DNA of 24,369 bases from Thermocaproicibacter sp002410755 (GCA_036839715.1 DAITDU010000027.1:1-24369); one strand, 5' to 3'. Shown: positions 1 to 7,383, counted from the first letter of the stretch. Numbers and translations: made by a program. The notes: a model not told the origin generated them from the letters alone.

Positions 1-2
1 GG

Positions 3-40
3 GACCTCCTATCGTAGAATTGGAACTACGATAGGAGGTC
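3..40 (+). promoter_or_regulatory. Perfect 15-bp inverted repeat that sequesters a Shine-Dalgarno site
   Basis: Positions 3-17 and 26-40 are perfect reverse complements around an 8-base loop (18-25). The right arm contains AGGAGG (33-38), seven bases before an ATG at 46, so in RNA the left arm would cover the ribosome site. It has no T-run directly after it, so it is not a clear terminator. A translation-blocking leader hairpin for the small ORF that follows is the simplest reading. The structure is seen directly; the function is inferred. Confidence 0.6.
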
Positions 41-45
41 TTGCT

Positions 46-174
46 ATGCACAGACTGTTTGTAAATGCTCGGGATGAAGAAATTTGAAGCCCCCAATTTT
101 GGGTTCTTGCTCAGTATCTCAATGTATCCGTCAATATTGCGGATAAGGTGGTCGTGCCTTTAGTTAAACGGTGA
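46..174 (+). pseudogene. Remnant of a small excisionase-like ORF
   Basis: An ATG with a well-placed AGGAGG opens a frame that reads 13 codons to a TGA (85-87). The same frame then continues through a helix-turn-helix-looking stretch (FWVLAQYLNVS, roughly 97-129) and stops again at 172-174. Small MerR/excisionase-type DNA-binding proteins usually sit just before tyrosine integrases and contain a similar segment. Position and pattern therefore suggest a broken xis. It is far too short to be complete, and the match is by eye only, so another small phage or element protein is possible. Confidence 0.35.
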
Positions 175-295
175 TCCTATCCGTAAGAGCTTTTACAGCC
201 CAACTAGCAAGGATGATGCGAGAGAGCAGGCAAAACAGTGGCAGGTTTAAAAAGCTGTCTCTGAGCGCACAGGAGAAGTTTTTATTGAAAAAAAT
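170..295 (+). pseudogene. Detached N-terminal (arm-binding) part of the integrase
   Basis: In the same frame as the integrase that starts at 296, this stretch reads DPIRKSFYSPTSKDDAREQA and then KQWQV, followed by TAA (248-250) and an open run KAVSERTGEVFIEKN leading straight into the integrase ATG. The KSFY...EA pattern followed by a linker before 'MTFAEWA' is typical of the N-terminal arm-site domain of Tn916-like and phage integrases. A single CAA-to-TAA change would explain the stop. Further upstream the frame also meets TAG at 161-163, and the normal start is missing, so a deletion as well as a nonsense mutation is likely. Confidence 0.65.
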
Positions 296-1321
296 ATGAC
301 TTTTGCTGAATGGGCGAAAAAGTGGCTGGAAGTTTACAAAAAGCCGAATGTAGACAACAACACCTACCATGTGACCTATGAAAAGAATGTCGATAATCAT
401 TTAATCCCTTATTTTGGGAAAGCGGATATAAAATCGATTAAACCGATTGATGTGCAAAAATTTTTCGATATGAATTCGTATTTTTCGGATTCTGTATTAA
501 AAAAGCTGCATATGTGTCTGAATGGTATTTTTGAGACAGCTATTGAGAATGACGTGTGTCGAAAGAATCCGGTACGGCATGTGAAAATAAAAAGTAAACG
601 TTCAAAGATTGTTAAGCATGTGTATTCGGACAAGCAGATTAAGGAAGTAAAAGAATACTGTAAAGCCCAAATGCCAGAAATTTATGTATTGTTAAGTTCG
701 GGTGTAAGGCGCGGAGAACTTCTTGGACTACAATGGAATGATTTTAACGAAAAAGAAAAATGTATTTCCATAAATAAGTCTCTTGCTGATGTTCAGGACG
801 GTGTGCATGCGCCTAAAAATTTGCATCTTGAAAATCTAGTGGCGCCGAGAATAAAGAGAAACCCGCCAAAGTGGAATAGCTACCGGACGATACCTTTGAA
901 AGAGGATTGCGTCGCGTTAATTGCTTCTCTGCCACATAACAGCGACTATATATTTCCCCATAAAGGTGGACTTCCACAAAGTCCAAACACATGGTCACAA
1001 AAGTTAAAACGCTTTATGGCCAAAATGAACGGTGAAAAACCGGATATTCCAATTCTCAGTGCTCATGAATTGCGCCATACCTATGGTACGATGTTGCGAA
1101 GACATGGGGTAGATATTTATACGATTCAAAAAGTAATGGGCCACAAGGACATAAAAATGACGTCTGAAATCTATGTTCACAACGAGCTTGATACTTTGCG
1201 CAAAGATCTAAAACTCGGTACAGGTGTCGTACAAGTGTCGTATGGGCGTAAATATCACATTAAAGGAAAAATAAAAATAGCCCCACGAAGTACTGGAAAA
1301 TCCAGCATTCATGGGGCCTAA
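296..1321 (+). CDS. Tyrosine-type site-specific integrase, N-terminally truncated
   Basis: This 341-residue product keeps a core-binding domain (about residues 1-95) and a complete catalytic domain. The arginine is R138 in SSGVRRGELLGL, the H-x-x-R motif is H257/R260 in HELRH, the second histidine is H283 in MGHKD, and the nucleophile is Y293 in EIYVH. Such enzymes cut and rejoin DNA at attachment sites to integrate or excise mobile elements. The natural N-terminal arm-binding domain is cut off by TAA at 248-250, and the ATG at 296 has no strong ribosome site, so the gene is probably not fully functional. It is visibly more AT-rich than the genes to its right. It ends 7 bp before tRNA-Leu, the usual arrangement for an element integrated at a tRNA 3' end. 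The last residues are encoded by the hairpin at 1280-1317. Confidence 0.85.
   Translation: MTFAEWAKKWLEVYKKPNVDNNTYHVTYEKNVDNHLIPYFGKADIKSIKPIDVQKFFDMNSYFSDSVLKKLHMCLNGIFETAIENDVCRKNPVRHVKIKSKRSKIVKHVYSDKQIKEVKEYCKAQMPEIYVLLSSGVRRGELLGLQWNDFNEKEKCISINKSLADVQDGVHAPKNLHLENLVAPRIKRNPPKWNSYRTIPLKEDCVALIASLPHNSDYIFPHKGGLPQSPNTWSQKLKRFMAKMNGEKPDIPILSAHELRHTYGTMLRRHGVDIYTIQKVMGHKDIKMTSEIYVHNELDTLRKDLKLGTGVVQVSYGRKYHIKGKIKIAPRSTGKSSIHGA
1266..1317 (-). terminator. Rho-independent terminator of tRNA-Leu, embedded in the integrase 3' end
   Basis: Read on the minus strand, GCCCCA pairs with TGGGGC, with inner GAA/TTC and CTGGA/TCCAG pairings, followed by TATTTTTATTTTT. It lies 12 bases past the tRNA-Leu CCA end. 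The same DNA codes for the last dozen integrase residues on the plus strand. Confidence 0.75.
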
Positions 1322-1328
1322 TAAGCTT

Positions 1329-1413
1329 TGGTGCGGGTAAAGAGACTTGAACTCTTATGCCTTGCGGCACAGGAACCTAAATCCTGCGTGTCTGCCAATT
1401 TCACCATACCCGC
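1329..1413 (-). tRNA. tRNA-Leu (anticodon UAG)
   Basis: On the minus strand the 85-nt sequence folds as a leucine tRNA. The acceptor stem is GCGGGTA/TACCCGC with A73 and an encoded CCA. The anticodon stem is CAGGA/TCCTG with loop TTTAGGT, giving UAG. A long variable arm (GCC-GCAA-GGC) is typical of class II tRNAs, and the T-arm is AAGAG-TTCAAGT-CTCTT. UAG reads CUA/CUG and, with wobble, other CUN leucine codons. The 3' end faces the integrase, so this gene is the probable attachment site of the element at the left edge. Confidence 0.95.
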
Positions 1414-1420
1414 ATATTCT

Positions 1421-1440
1421 TGGCAGGGGATACCCTGCCA
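1421..1440 (-). other. Hairpin in the tRNA-Leu 5' leader
   Basis: TGGCAGGG (1421-1428) pairs with CCCTGCCA (1433-1440) around a 4-base loop. It lies between the tRNA promoter and the mature 5' end, so it would form in the precursor leader. There is no T-run on the minus strand, so it should not terminate transcription there. It could protect or position the precursor for RNase P, which is inference. Confidence 0.5.
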
Positions 1441-1449
1441 ATTTTAATT

Positions 1450-1478
1450 ATTATACCGTAAAATTTATGCTATGGCAA
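1450..1478 (-). promoter_or_regulatory. Sigma-A type promoter for tRNA-Leu
   Basis: On the minus strand TTGCCA (1478-1473) and a perfect TATAAT (1455-1450) are separated by 17 bases. The start of transcription would fall near 1443, about 30 bases before the tRNA. The promoter sits right after the stop codon of the YnbB-type gene, with no terminator between them. Confidence 0.8.
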
Positions 1479-1481
1479 CTA

Positions 1482-2777
1482 TTAAATTTTCAGCACACCT
1501 TCGTCAAGCATAGATTGGGCTGCCAACATAGCGCCCATGCGGCCGCTTGGATAGTTCAGCGCACCTTGCATCCACGCAGCATATGGCTCACGCAGCGGAG
1601 CATCCGCAGAAAGCTCAATGGATGCGCCAAGCGTGAACGCACCCGCCGCCATGACAACCTTGCAGTCATAGCCGGGCATATCCCATGGCTCAGGCGTTAC
1701 AAACGAATCAACCGGGGAACCTTTCTGCACACCGCGGCAAAACGCTACAAGCGAGCGTTCGCTGCCCAGCTTTACCGTCTGAATGATGTCTGCACGGGGC
1801 TCATCATAATCCGGCGAAACCCGGTACCCAAACGTACGGAACAGCGCCGCCGTAAACACGGCAGTCTTGAGGGCTTCGCCCGTTACAACCGGGGCATGGA
1901 ATGCGCCCATGAAAAGCTCCCGGTTATTGCCAAGCGTCGCTCCTACCTCCCGGCCAACTCCCGGAGCGGTCAGCCGGTAGGCACAGCTTTCCACCAGGTC
2001 TTTCCGCCCGGCAATATACCCTCCTGTCGGGGCAATCCCTCCGCCGGGATTCTTGATGAGGGAACCGGCCATCAAATCGGCACCGTGGGAAACCGGTTCG
2101 TCGCGTTCGACGAACTCGCCATAGCAATTATCCACCATTACAATGCAGTCCGGTGCTTTCTGCTTCGCAGTCTCCGCAATTTTTCCGATCTCTTCGACGG
2201 AAAGGGAAGGCCTCAGGCTGTACCCGCACGAACGTTGGATATACACCATCCGGATTCCCGGATTTACGCGCCGCCCAATTTCTTCATAGTTTGGTTTCCC
2301 TTCCGGCGTCAGTTCAACCTGGTCATAGTGAATCCCGAACTCTTTCAGGGAACCGTTGCCATCCCCTGTCAAGCCAATTACCGCGCGAAGCGTATCATAG
2401 GGAATACCGGTAACACTCAGCATGGTATCTCCGGGACGGAGCACACCAAATAGTGCAACGGTCAGCGCATGGGTGCCGCTTACAAAATTGTGGCGCACAA
2501 GGGCGTCCTCCGCACCAAGTGCATCGGCAAAGACCCGGTCTAGTGTTTCACGGCCACGGTCCCCGTAGCCATAGCCTGTGGAAGCCGCAAAGTGACTTTC
2601 GCTCACACCATTCCGGATAAAAGCAGCAAGCATTTTCTGCTCATTCCAGTCGGCATTCCGCTCAATCCGGTCAAAATACGGTTCTGCAAGTTTTTCGGCT
2701 TTTTCCGCGGCTTTTTCAATCCTCGGATCAATTTTAAAATATGGATATATAGCCCCACATTTTTCTAAACTTCTCAT
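1482..2777 (-). CDS. YnbB-type PLP enzyme (methionine gamma-lyase family / 'aluminium resistance' protein)
   Basis: This 431-residue fold-type I PLP enzyme belongs to the family annotated as methionine gamma-lyase-like or aluminium resistance protein (B. subtilis YnbB), related to Cys/Met-metabolism enzymes. A substrate-binding SGTHAL stretch lies near residues 100-105. D216 in VMVDNCYGEF should contact the pyridine nitrogen, and K242 in SLIKNPGGG should be the PLP lysine. The real substrate of YnbB proteins is not firmly established. The chosen ATG overlaps the upstream stop as ATGA and has GAGGA eight bases before it; a longer start 42 bases upstream is less likely. It is the last gene of the murD operon, and the tRNA-Leu promoter follows at once. 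Confidence 0.88.
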   Translation of the reverse strand: MRSLEKCGAIYPYFKIDPRIEKAAEKAEKLAEPYFDRIERNADWNEQKMLAAFIRNGVSESHFAASTGYGYGDRGRETLDRVFADALGAEDALVRHNFVSGTHALTVALFGVLRPGDTMLSVTGIPYDTLRAVIGLTGDGNGSLKEFGIHYDQVELTPEGKPNYEEIGRRVNPGIRMVYIQRSCGYSLRPSLSVEEIGKIAETAKQKAPDCIVMVDNCYGEFVERDEPVSHGADLMAGSLIKNPGGGIAPTGGYIAGRKDLVESCAYRLTAPGVGREVGATLGNNRELFMGAFHAPVVTGEALKTAVFTAALFRTFGYRVSPDYDEPRADIIQTVKLGSERSLVAFCRGVQKGSPVDSFVTPEPWDMPGYDCKVVMAAGAFTLGASIELSADAPLREPYAAWMQGALNYPSGRMGAMLAAQSMLDEGVLKI

Positions 2778-2995
2778 TTCATCATTCCTCTTCCGGGTGC
2801 ATCTGTGCAAATGGTGCAAAGCAATGGCTTTCCGCTGCGGTCAAGCAGCGGCGTCAGTCCTCCGGAATATCCGGAAACCGTTTCGAGATACTGGACGCCT
2901 GTGTCCATATCGACAAGGATTCTCGCCGTACTGGCCGGTCCAACTTTCTGCTTGTAAATCATTTCAAAGCGTCTGCCTTTTATTGGCCTTACCAT
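2774..2995 (-). CDS. DUF6440 family small protein
   Basis: A 73-residue soluble protein with the pattern typical of DUF6440: a basic start leading to RFEMIY, then ILVDMDTGVQYL, then SGYSGGLTPLLD with GKPL. The family is common in Firmicutes and has no known function. The start was set at the ATG at 2995, preceded by AGGGG nine bases upstream, because the family begins there; the longer open frame only reads back into the acetyltransferase gene. It overlaps that gene's 3' end by 32 bases and the next gene by 4, so it is probably translated by coupling within the operon. Confidence 0.8.
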   Translation of the reverse strand: MVRPIKGRRFEMIYKQKVGPASTARILVDMDTGVQYLETVSGYSGGLTPLLDRSGKPLLCTICTDAPGRGMMK

Positions 2996-3752
2996 TTGCT
3001 TTTTCCCCTCTCTCTTTCGTCTCAAGGTTTGCCCAGTTCTCATAATGCCGGAATCCGAGGGAACGGTAAAACTCTTCGTTTTCGCCTTCGGCACGGAAAA
3101 TATAGATATCTGGTCGGTTGAGCCTTGTAATGAGGTCTCTCACCGCTGTGCCCGCAAGGCCGCGGTGGCGGAAGTCCGGTGCACAGACCACGGCGGAAAT
3201 CACCGCTGCATGATCCGTGACCGAAGTGCAGACGGCACAGGCTGCAAGGAGCCCGTCAAGCGTAACACCTGAGGAAAGCGCGGCACCATGGCGTGTCCGA
3301 AATGAAAGGTCAAGGTAAAAGGGCTCAAACTCCGGAACCGGGAAATCTTCACTGTGTGCCTGCTCCAGCAACGAATAAATTTCCCGCGGCCCGGGCGCCT
3401 TTTCATCTGCCCCCATGCTCTTTCCGGCATTCTTTTCCTGTGGGTGCAGTACCATGATTTCTCCCCGCCGGGAAACCGGGAATACAAGATGCCCTGCGGT
3501 TTCCTCAGGGCAGCAGAGCGTCTTTAGGTCCAGCGTGCGAAGGAATGCACAAAGTTCCTCCGCATCGGCCCCTTCCTTTTCCAGCAGGATGGCCTCGGTA
3601 TCCAGTTTTGCAACTATCGTGCCGCCGTCCTGCACCCAAAACTGCTCAAACGGTTCCTTCAGGCCATAAACCCGGGCGGCGGAAAGAATTTTACAGCCGA
3701 ACGGCGTGTCGTCTGGCACATCCGGCAGGCTGTCTGTCAACAGTTGAATCAT
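2964..3752 (-). CDS. GNAT family N-acetyltransferase
   Basis: This 262-residue protein has a C-terminal GNAT domain (about residues 120-245). The acetyl-CoA binding motif A is VVCAPDFRHRGLAG (188-201), with the R-x-x-G-x-A core, and NEEFYRSLGF (225-234) is the usual late GNAT motif. The first 110 residues resemble the extra N-terminal half seen in two-lobed GNATs but lack a clear motif. The acceptor substrate cannot be read from sequence. The C-terminus is strongly basic (ERGEKANGKANKRQTL). Its ATG overlaps the upstream M42 stop as ATGA, so translation is probably coupled. Confidence 0.85.
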   Translation of the reverse strand: MIQLLTDSLPDVPDDTPFGCKILSAARVYGLKEPFEQFWVQDGGTIVAKLDTEAILLEKEGADAEELCAFLRTLDLKTLCCPEETAGHLVFPVSRRGEIMVLHPQEKNAGKSMGADEKAPGPREIYSLLEQAHSEDFPVPEFEPFYLDLSFRTRHGAALSSGVTLDGLLAACAVCTSVTDHAAVISAVVCAPDFRHRGLAGTAVRDLITRLNRPDIYIFRAEGENEEFYRSLGFRHYENWANLETKERGEKANGKANKRQTL

Positions 3753-4792
3753 ATGTTTTTCAAGGCGTCCCCTTCCTGCTCAATCTCCTCTGTAAGCGAA
3801 ACAATCAGCTTTGGTGCCGCAAGGAAGTCCTCTTCCGCAATCACGCCGACAGCAGAATGCAGATAACGGCACGGTAACGACACCGCAGCCGTGCGTACAC
3901 CTCCGCGTGAAGCATGAATGGCACCCGCGTCGTTGCCGCCTGCAACAGCTTCCTTTGCCTGGCACTTTACTCCCGCCCGCTCCGCCGCACGGAATGCAAG
4001 GCGGTAATAGGCACGGTCATAAATTGTGCGGCGGTCCATAAAGGAAATCGCCGGCCCGCGCCCAAGACGGCAGACCTGTTTTTCTTCCGCAACGCCGGGG
4101 ACATCGGCCGCCGTTGTAGCCTCTACGACAATCGCCGCATCCGGATTGACCTGAAACGCCGCGGTCTTTGCACCAAAAAGCCCGACTTCCTCCTGAACGG
4201 CAAACACAAAGGCCGTATCACAGGCAATCGGCTGTTTCATCACTTCGGCAAGAACCACACATCCGGCACGGTCATCAAGTGCGCGGCCTTTGATAAACCC
4301 GTGGGACACATCAAACACAGAGTCAAACGTCACCATATCGCCCGGCTTTACAGCAGCTTCGGCTTCTTCCCGTGTGAGGGCACCGATATCAATGACCAGT
4401 TCTTCGAGCGGGACGGCCTTTTCGTCTGCTCCCCGCTCCAGAAGATGAATCGGCTTCACATCAATAACGCCACGGACATTTTTGCCCACCGTAACCGACT
4501 TCCCGGGCAGAATACGGCGGTCAATGCCGCCAACTGTACTGAATTTCAGGAGTCCGTCGTCCATGATATGCGTCACGATAAGGCCGACCTCATCCATATG
4601 GGCGCTGATCATCAGTTTCTTTGGTGCACGTCTGCGTCCTTTTTTGTATGCGATGAGATTGCCGAGGGGTGTAATCTCAATCTTTTCAGCGTATGGCTGA
4701 ATTTCCCGCAGGATAATTTCTCTCACTGTATCTTCACGGCCGGAAATGCCGCGCGCTTCGCTCAGCTTTTTCAAAAGCTCTGTCTGAGTCAT
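3749..4792 (-). CDS. M42 family metallo-aminopeptidase (first paralogue)
   Basis: A 347-residue cytoplasmic di-metal peptidase of the M42 (TET / glutamyl aminopeptidase / deblocking aminopeptidase) family, which trims small peptides in large hollow complexes. Expected metal and catalytic residues are all visible: H65 and D67 in AHMDE, D173 in RALDDRAG, E201/E202 in QEEVG, E224 in VVEAT, and H312 in LPCRYLHS. Length is normal for the family. The ATG is two bases after the stop of a second M42 gene, so the two are probably made together and could form mixed particles (inference). Specificity cannot be read from the sequence. Confidence 0.93.
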   Translation of the reverse strand: MTQTELLKKLSEARGISGREDTVREIILREIQPYAEKIEITPLGNLIAYKKGRRRAPKKLMISAHMDEVGLIVTHIMDDGLLKFSTVGGIDRRILPGKSVTVGKNVRGVIDVKPIHLLERGADEKAVPLEELVIDIGALTREEAEAAVKPGDMVTFDSVFDVSHGFIKGRALDDRAGCVVLAEVMKQPIACDTAFVFAVQEEVGLFGAKTAAFQVNPDAAIVVEATTAADVPGVAEEKQVCRLGRGPAISFMDRRTIYDRAYYRLAFRAAERAGVKCQAKEAVAGGNDAGAIHASRGGVRTAAVSLPCRYLHSAVGVIAEEDFLAAPKLIVSLTEEIEQEGDALKNI

Positions 4793-4794
4793 GC

Positions 4795-5817
4795 TTACTC
4801 TGCCTCCCCGACAAACGCCGCCAGAAGGCGCGCGCAGTTTTCAACGTCCGCCAGATCGACAATTTCCGCGGGCGTGTGCATGTTCCGCTCCGGAATGGAA
4901 ATCAGCGCTGTCGGGACACCGGCTTTCGTCGCCGCAATTTCATCGCTGTCTGTTCCGGTATCTCCCCCCATGATATCGCGGTGGTAAGGCATCTTCAGCT
5001 TTTCCGCAAGGGATACAAGATTTTCGGACATTGGGCGGCTGAGAATCGGTGCAAAGCCTATCATCGGCCCGCCGCCAAGCTTCCCGCACTGCTCCGGACG
5101 CACGCCGGGCTGGGACGCAAAACCAACATCAACGGCCACTGCTTCCGTCGGACCCGCAAGATACGCACCTGTTCTGGAACCTGTGCCGCCGGTTTCTTCC
5201 CGCGTACTGCAAAGGAATGTCACTCGACAGTGCAGTTTCTGACCGGTAAGGAGCTGCGCACAGCGTGCAAGCACTGCAACGCCCGAACGGTCATCAAGGC
5301 CCGGCGCGGAAATGCGGCTGCCGAGGAGCTCTTTTGGCTCCGTGCGGAAAACGATGCGGTCGCCGGGGTGCACCAACAGCCTGGCTGTTTCCACTGGGCA
5401 GCCAATATCGACGGCCATTTTTGCAGTCTCCGGCACTTTATCCGCACCACTGCCGGTAAGATGCGGCGGCATACAGCAGACAACACCGCAGAGCTTTTCT
5501 TTCCCGAACACAGTTACGGCTGTCCCAGGAAGGACACGGCGGTCAATTCCGCCGCACCGGTCAACATGAAGAAATCCTTTTTCATCCACGCCCGTTACAA
5601 TCAGGCCAATCTGGTCAAGGTGCGCCTCAAGAAGAATATGTACCGGTGAGTTCTGGGCTCCCATTGACACTGCAAGGTTGCCAAGCGCATCCGCCGCGGC
5701 CGGTGCATCCGGAGGGAATTCACACCTTGCCGCCAGCCGTGCGTCATCTTCTCCTCCGGGAGTCCCGTCCGCCGTGCAGAGGCGGAAAACCATGTTTTTC
5801 AGCTTTTCGTAATCCAT
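4795..5817 (-). CDS. M42 family metallo-aminopeptidase (second, divergent paralogue)
   Basis: This 340-residue protein has the same fold and residue order as its downstream neighbour: H66 and D68 in AHLDQ, D175 in GLDDRSG, E207/E208 in TREETGG, D230 in AVDVGF, and H314 in RNMHTP. All metal ligands and the catalytic glutamate are kept, so it should be active. It differs at several points: AHMDE is AHLDQ, the E ligand is D, and its N-terminal lobe is cysteine-rich. Only modest similarity to the first copy points to an old duplication and different specificity. Its ATG shares one base with the murD stop (TAATG). Confidence 0.9.
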   Translation of the reverse strand: MDYEKLKNMVFRLCTADGTPGGEDDARLAARCEFPPDAPAAADALGNLAVSMGAQNSPVHILLEAHLDQIGLIVTGVDEKGFLHVDRCGGIDRRVLPGTAVTVFGKEKLCGVVCCMPPHLTGSGADKVPETAKMAVDIGCPVETARLLVHPGDRIVFRTEPKELLGSRISAPGLDDRSGVAVLARCAQLLTGQKLHCRVTFLCSTREETGGTGSRTGAYLAGPTEAVAVDVGFASQPGVRPEQCGKLGGGPMIGFAPILSRPMSENLVSLAEKLKMPYHRDIMGGDTGTDSDEIAATKAGVPTALISIPERNMHTPAEIVDLADVENCARLLAAFVGEAE

Positions 5818-7205
5818 TATTTCATCCCATTTACAATTTCGCGGAACTGTTCTCCGCGTGCTTCAAAATTAGGGAACATGTCAAAGCTCGCCGAAGCAGG
5901 TGACAGAGAAACAATATCGCCGCGTACCGCATTCCTGCGGCAGAGTGTAACGGCTTCCTCCAGCGAGGAGGCGTGCAGGATTGCGGGGTTCCCTTCACGA
6001 TAGCCCGGCGCTTCTTTCACAGCAGCTTCAATTTTAGGGGCTGTTGCACCGATCAGCACCAGCGTTTTCACTTTCTTGACAACAGCCGGGCCAAGCGGGC
6101 CATATGGAATATTTTTGTCGGAGCCCCCTGCAATCAGCAGGATTTTGCGGTCAAACAGAGAAAGCGCACCATTGACTGTGCGGCTCGGCGTTGTGGCAAT
6201 GGAATCATTGTAGTAGGAGACGCCGTCCAGCTCACGGACAAATTCGTTGCGGTGCTCCACGCCCGGGAACGCGCGGGCGACCCGGACAATTTCCTCCGGC
6301 CCTGCCATGCCCCAGACAGCACAGACCGCCGCAAGGTAATTCTCAATATTATGCAGGCCGGGGACCCGGATGTCCGACGCATTCATGACGCGTGTCCGCC
6401 CGCTCGGGAGGGATACCCAGATTTCTCCGCTGTCATCCATCCACGCCCCATATTTTACAGGGTGCCGACGGCTGAACATCAGCACCTGGCCGCGCGTATC
6501 TGCTGCAAAAGACGCGGTATAGCTGTTGTCGGCGTTGAGCACAGCACGCCCAAACGCATTCTGGTGCAGGATAATATTCTCCTTTGCACGAACATATTCC
6601 TGCATATTCTTATGGACATCGAGGTGGTTTGGCGAAACATTCGTCACCACGGCAACGTCCGGGCTCCGACGCATGGAAATCAGCTGAAAGCTTGAAAGCT
6701 CCGCAACGGTGATATCGTCCGGCGAAATCCGGTTGATCTGCGGCAGGAGCGGCGTGCCGATATTTCCGCCCAGGTGGACTTTTTTCCCTGCTTCCGCAAG
6801 TATTTTGGAAATAATCGTCGCTGTCGTTGTTTTGCCGTCACTTCCGGTCACGGCAACAATTTTGCACGGGCAAAGGTCGAAGAAGACCTCCATTTCGCTT
6901 GTAACTGCCGCACCGCACGCACGCGCAGCATCCAGCTCCGGCAGGAAAAAGCGCATCCCCGGCGTTCGGAAAATAATCTCTTCCGTAAGGTTTTCAAGGT
7001 ACCCGTCTCCTGTAATCAGGCTGACGCCGAGCTGATGAAGCTCCTCCGCTGCTTTGCCCAACTTTTCTTCCGGGCGCCTGTCGCGCACTGTGACAACTGC
7101 CCCAGCTTTGGCAAAGAGTTCGACCAGCGGCTGGTTGCTTCCTCCAAAGCCACAAAACGCGACTGTCTTTCCTTTGACCGAACGGTAAAATTCTTTTGCT
7201 GTCAT
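5817..7205 (-). CDS. murD: UDP-N-acetylmuramoyl-L-alanine--D-glutamate ligase
   Basis: MurD adds D-glutamate to UDP-MurNAc-L-Ala in the cytoplasm, a step of peptidoglycan precursor synthesis. The 462-residue product shows the Mur ligase order: an N-terminal UDP-binding Rossmann-like domain (1-105), ATP loop GSDGKTTT (121-128), AELSSFQL and NVSPNHLDVH typical of MurD, then a C-terminal ligase domain with IAGGSDKN. The start ATG at 7205 has a ribosome site (AAAGGA) about 12 bases upstream, which is rather far. It is the first gene of the minus-strand operon. Other dcw cell-wall genes are not beside it, so here murD stands apart from its usual cluster. Confidence 0.95.
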   Translation of the reverse strand: MTAKEFYRSVKGKTVAFCGFGGSNQPLVELFAKAGAVVTVRDRRPEEKLGKAAEELHQLGVSLITGDGYLENLTEEIIFRTPGMRFFLPELDAARACGAAVTSEMEVFFDLCPCKIVAVTGSDGKTTTATIISKILAEAGKKVHLGGNIGTPLLPQINRISPDDITVAELSSFQLISMRRSPDVAVVTNVSPNHLDVHKNMQEYVRAKENIILHQNAFGRAVLNADNSYTASFAADTRGQVLMFSRRHPVKYGAWMDDSGEIWVSLPSGRTRVMNASDIRVPGLHNIENYLAAVCAVWGMAGPEEIVRVARAFPGVEHRNEFVRELDGVSYYNDSIATTPSRTVNGALSLFDRKILLIAGGSDKNIPYGPLGPAVVKKVKTLVLIGATAPKIEAAVKEAPGYREGNPAILHASSLEEAVTLCRRNAVRGDIVSLSPASASFDMFPNFEARGEQFREIVNGMK

Positions 7206-7312
7206 TGGGAATCCAGTTCCTTTCAGGCAGTTGAAAGAGAGGGCCGTCCGGCACCATATTTTTCCTAAAAGTGCCGCAGGCCATAGCTGCCCATTAGATA
7301 GTATACTCCAAT

Positions 7313-7341
7313 ATTATACTTTTATTTTATTCAAAAATCAA
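7313..7341 (-). promoter_or_regulatory. Promoter of the murD operon
   Basis: On the minus strand TTGATT (7341-7336) and a perfect TATAAT (7318-7313) lie 17 bases apart. This gives a leader of about 100 bases before murD. The leader can form a GGCAC/GTGCC stem, but no known riboswitch was recognised. Confidence 0.7.
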
Positions 7342-7354
7342 ACTGGGATGCAGG

Positions 7355-7383
7355 AGAATTCTCTTTTTCCCCGGCGCATAATT
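7355..7383 (+). promoter_or_regulatory. Possible sigma-G-like promoter for ypeB
   Basis: AGAATT (7355-7360), a 16-base gap and CATAATT (7377-7383) resemble the forespore sigma-G pattern (TGAATA...CATACTA) only in part. It is offered because ypeB is expected to be forespore-expressed. No better candidate was seen between the murD promoter and the gene. Confidence 0.3.

Noticed and set aside
1347..2453. Long plus-strand open frame of 368 codons opposite the YnbB-type gene
   Set aside because: It begins inside the tRNA-Leu gene, has no ribosome site, and its protein is rich in His/Arg/Cys as expected for the antisense of a GC-rich gene.
3914..4987. Plus-strand open frame of 357 codons opposite the first M42 gene
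   Set aside because: Antisense shadow of a clearly conserved peptidase; no ribosome site and no recognisable domain.
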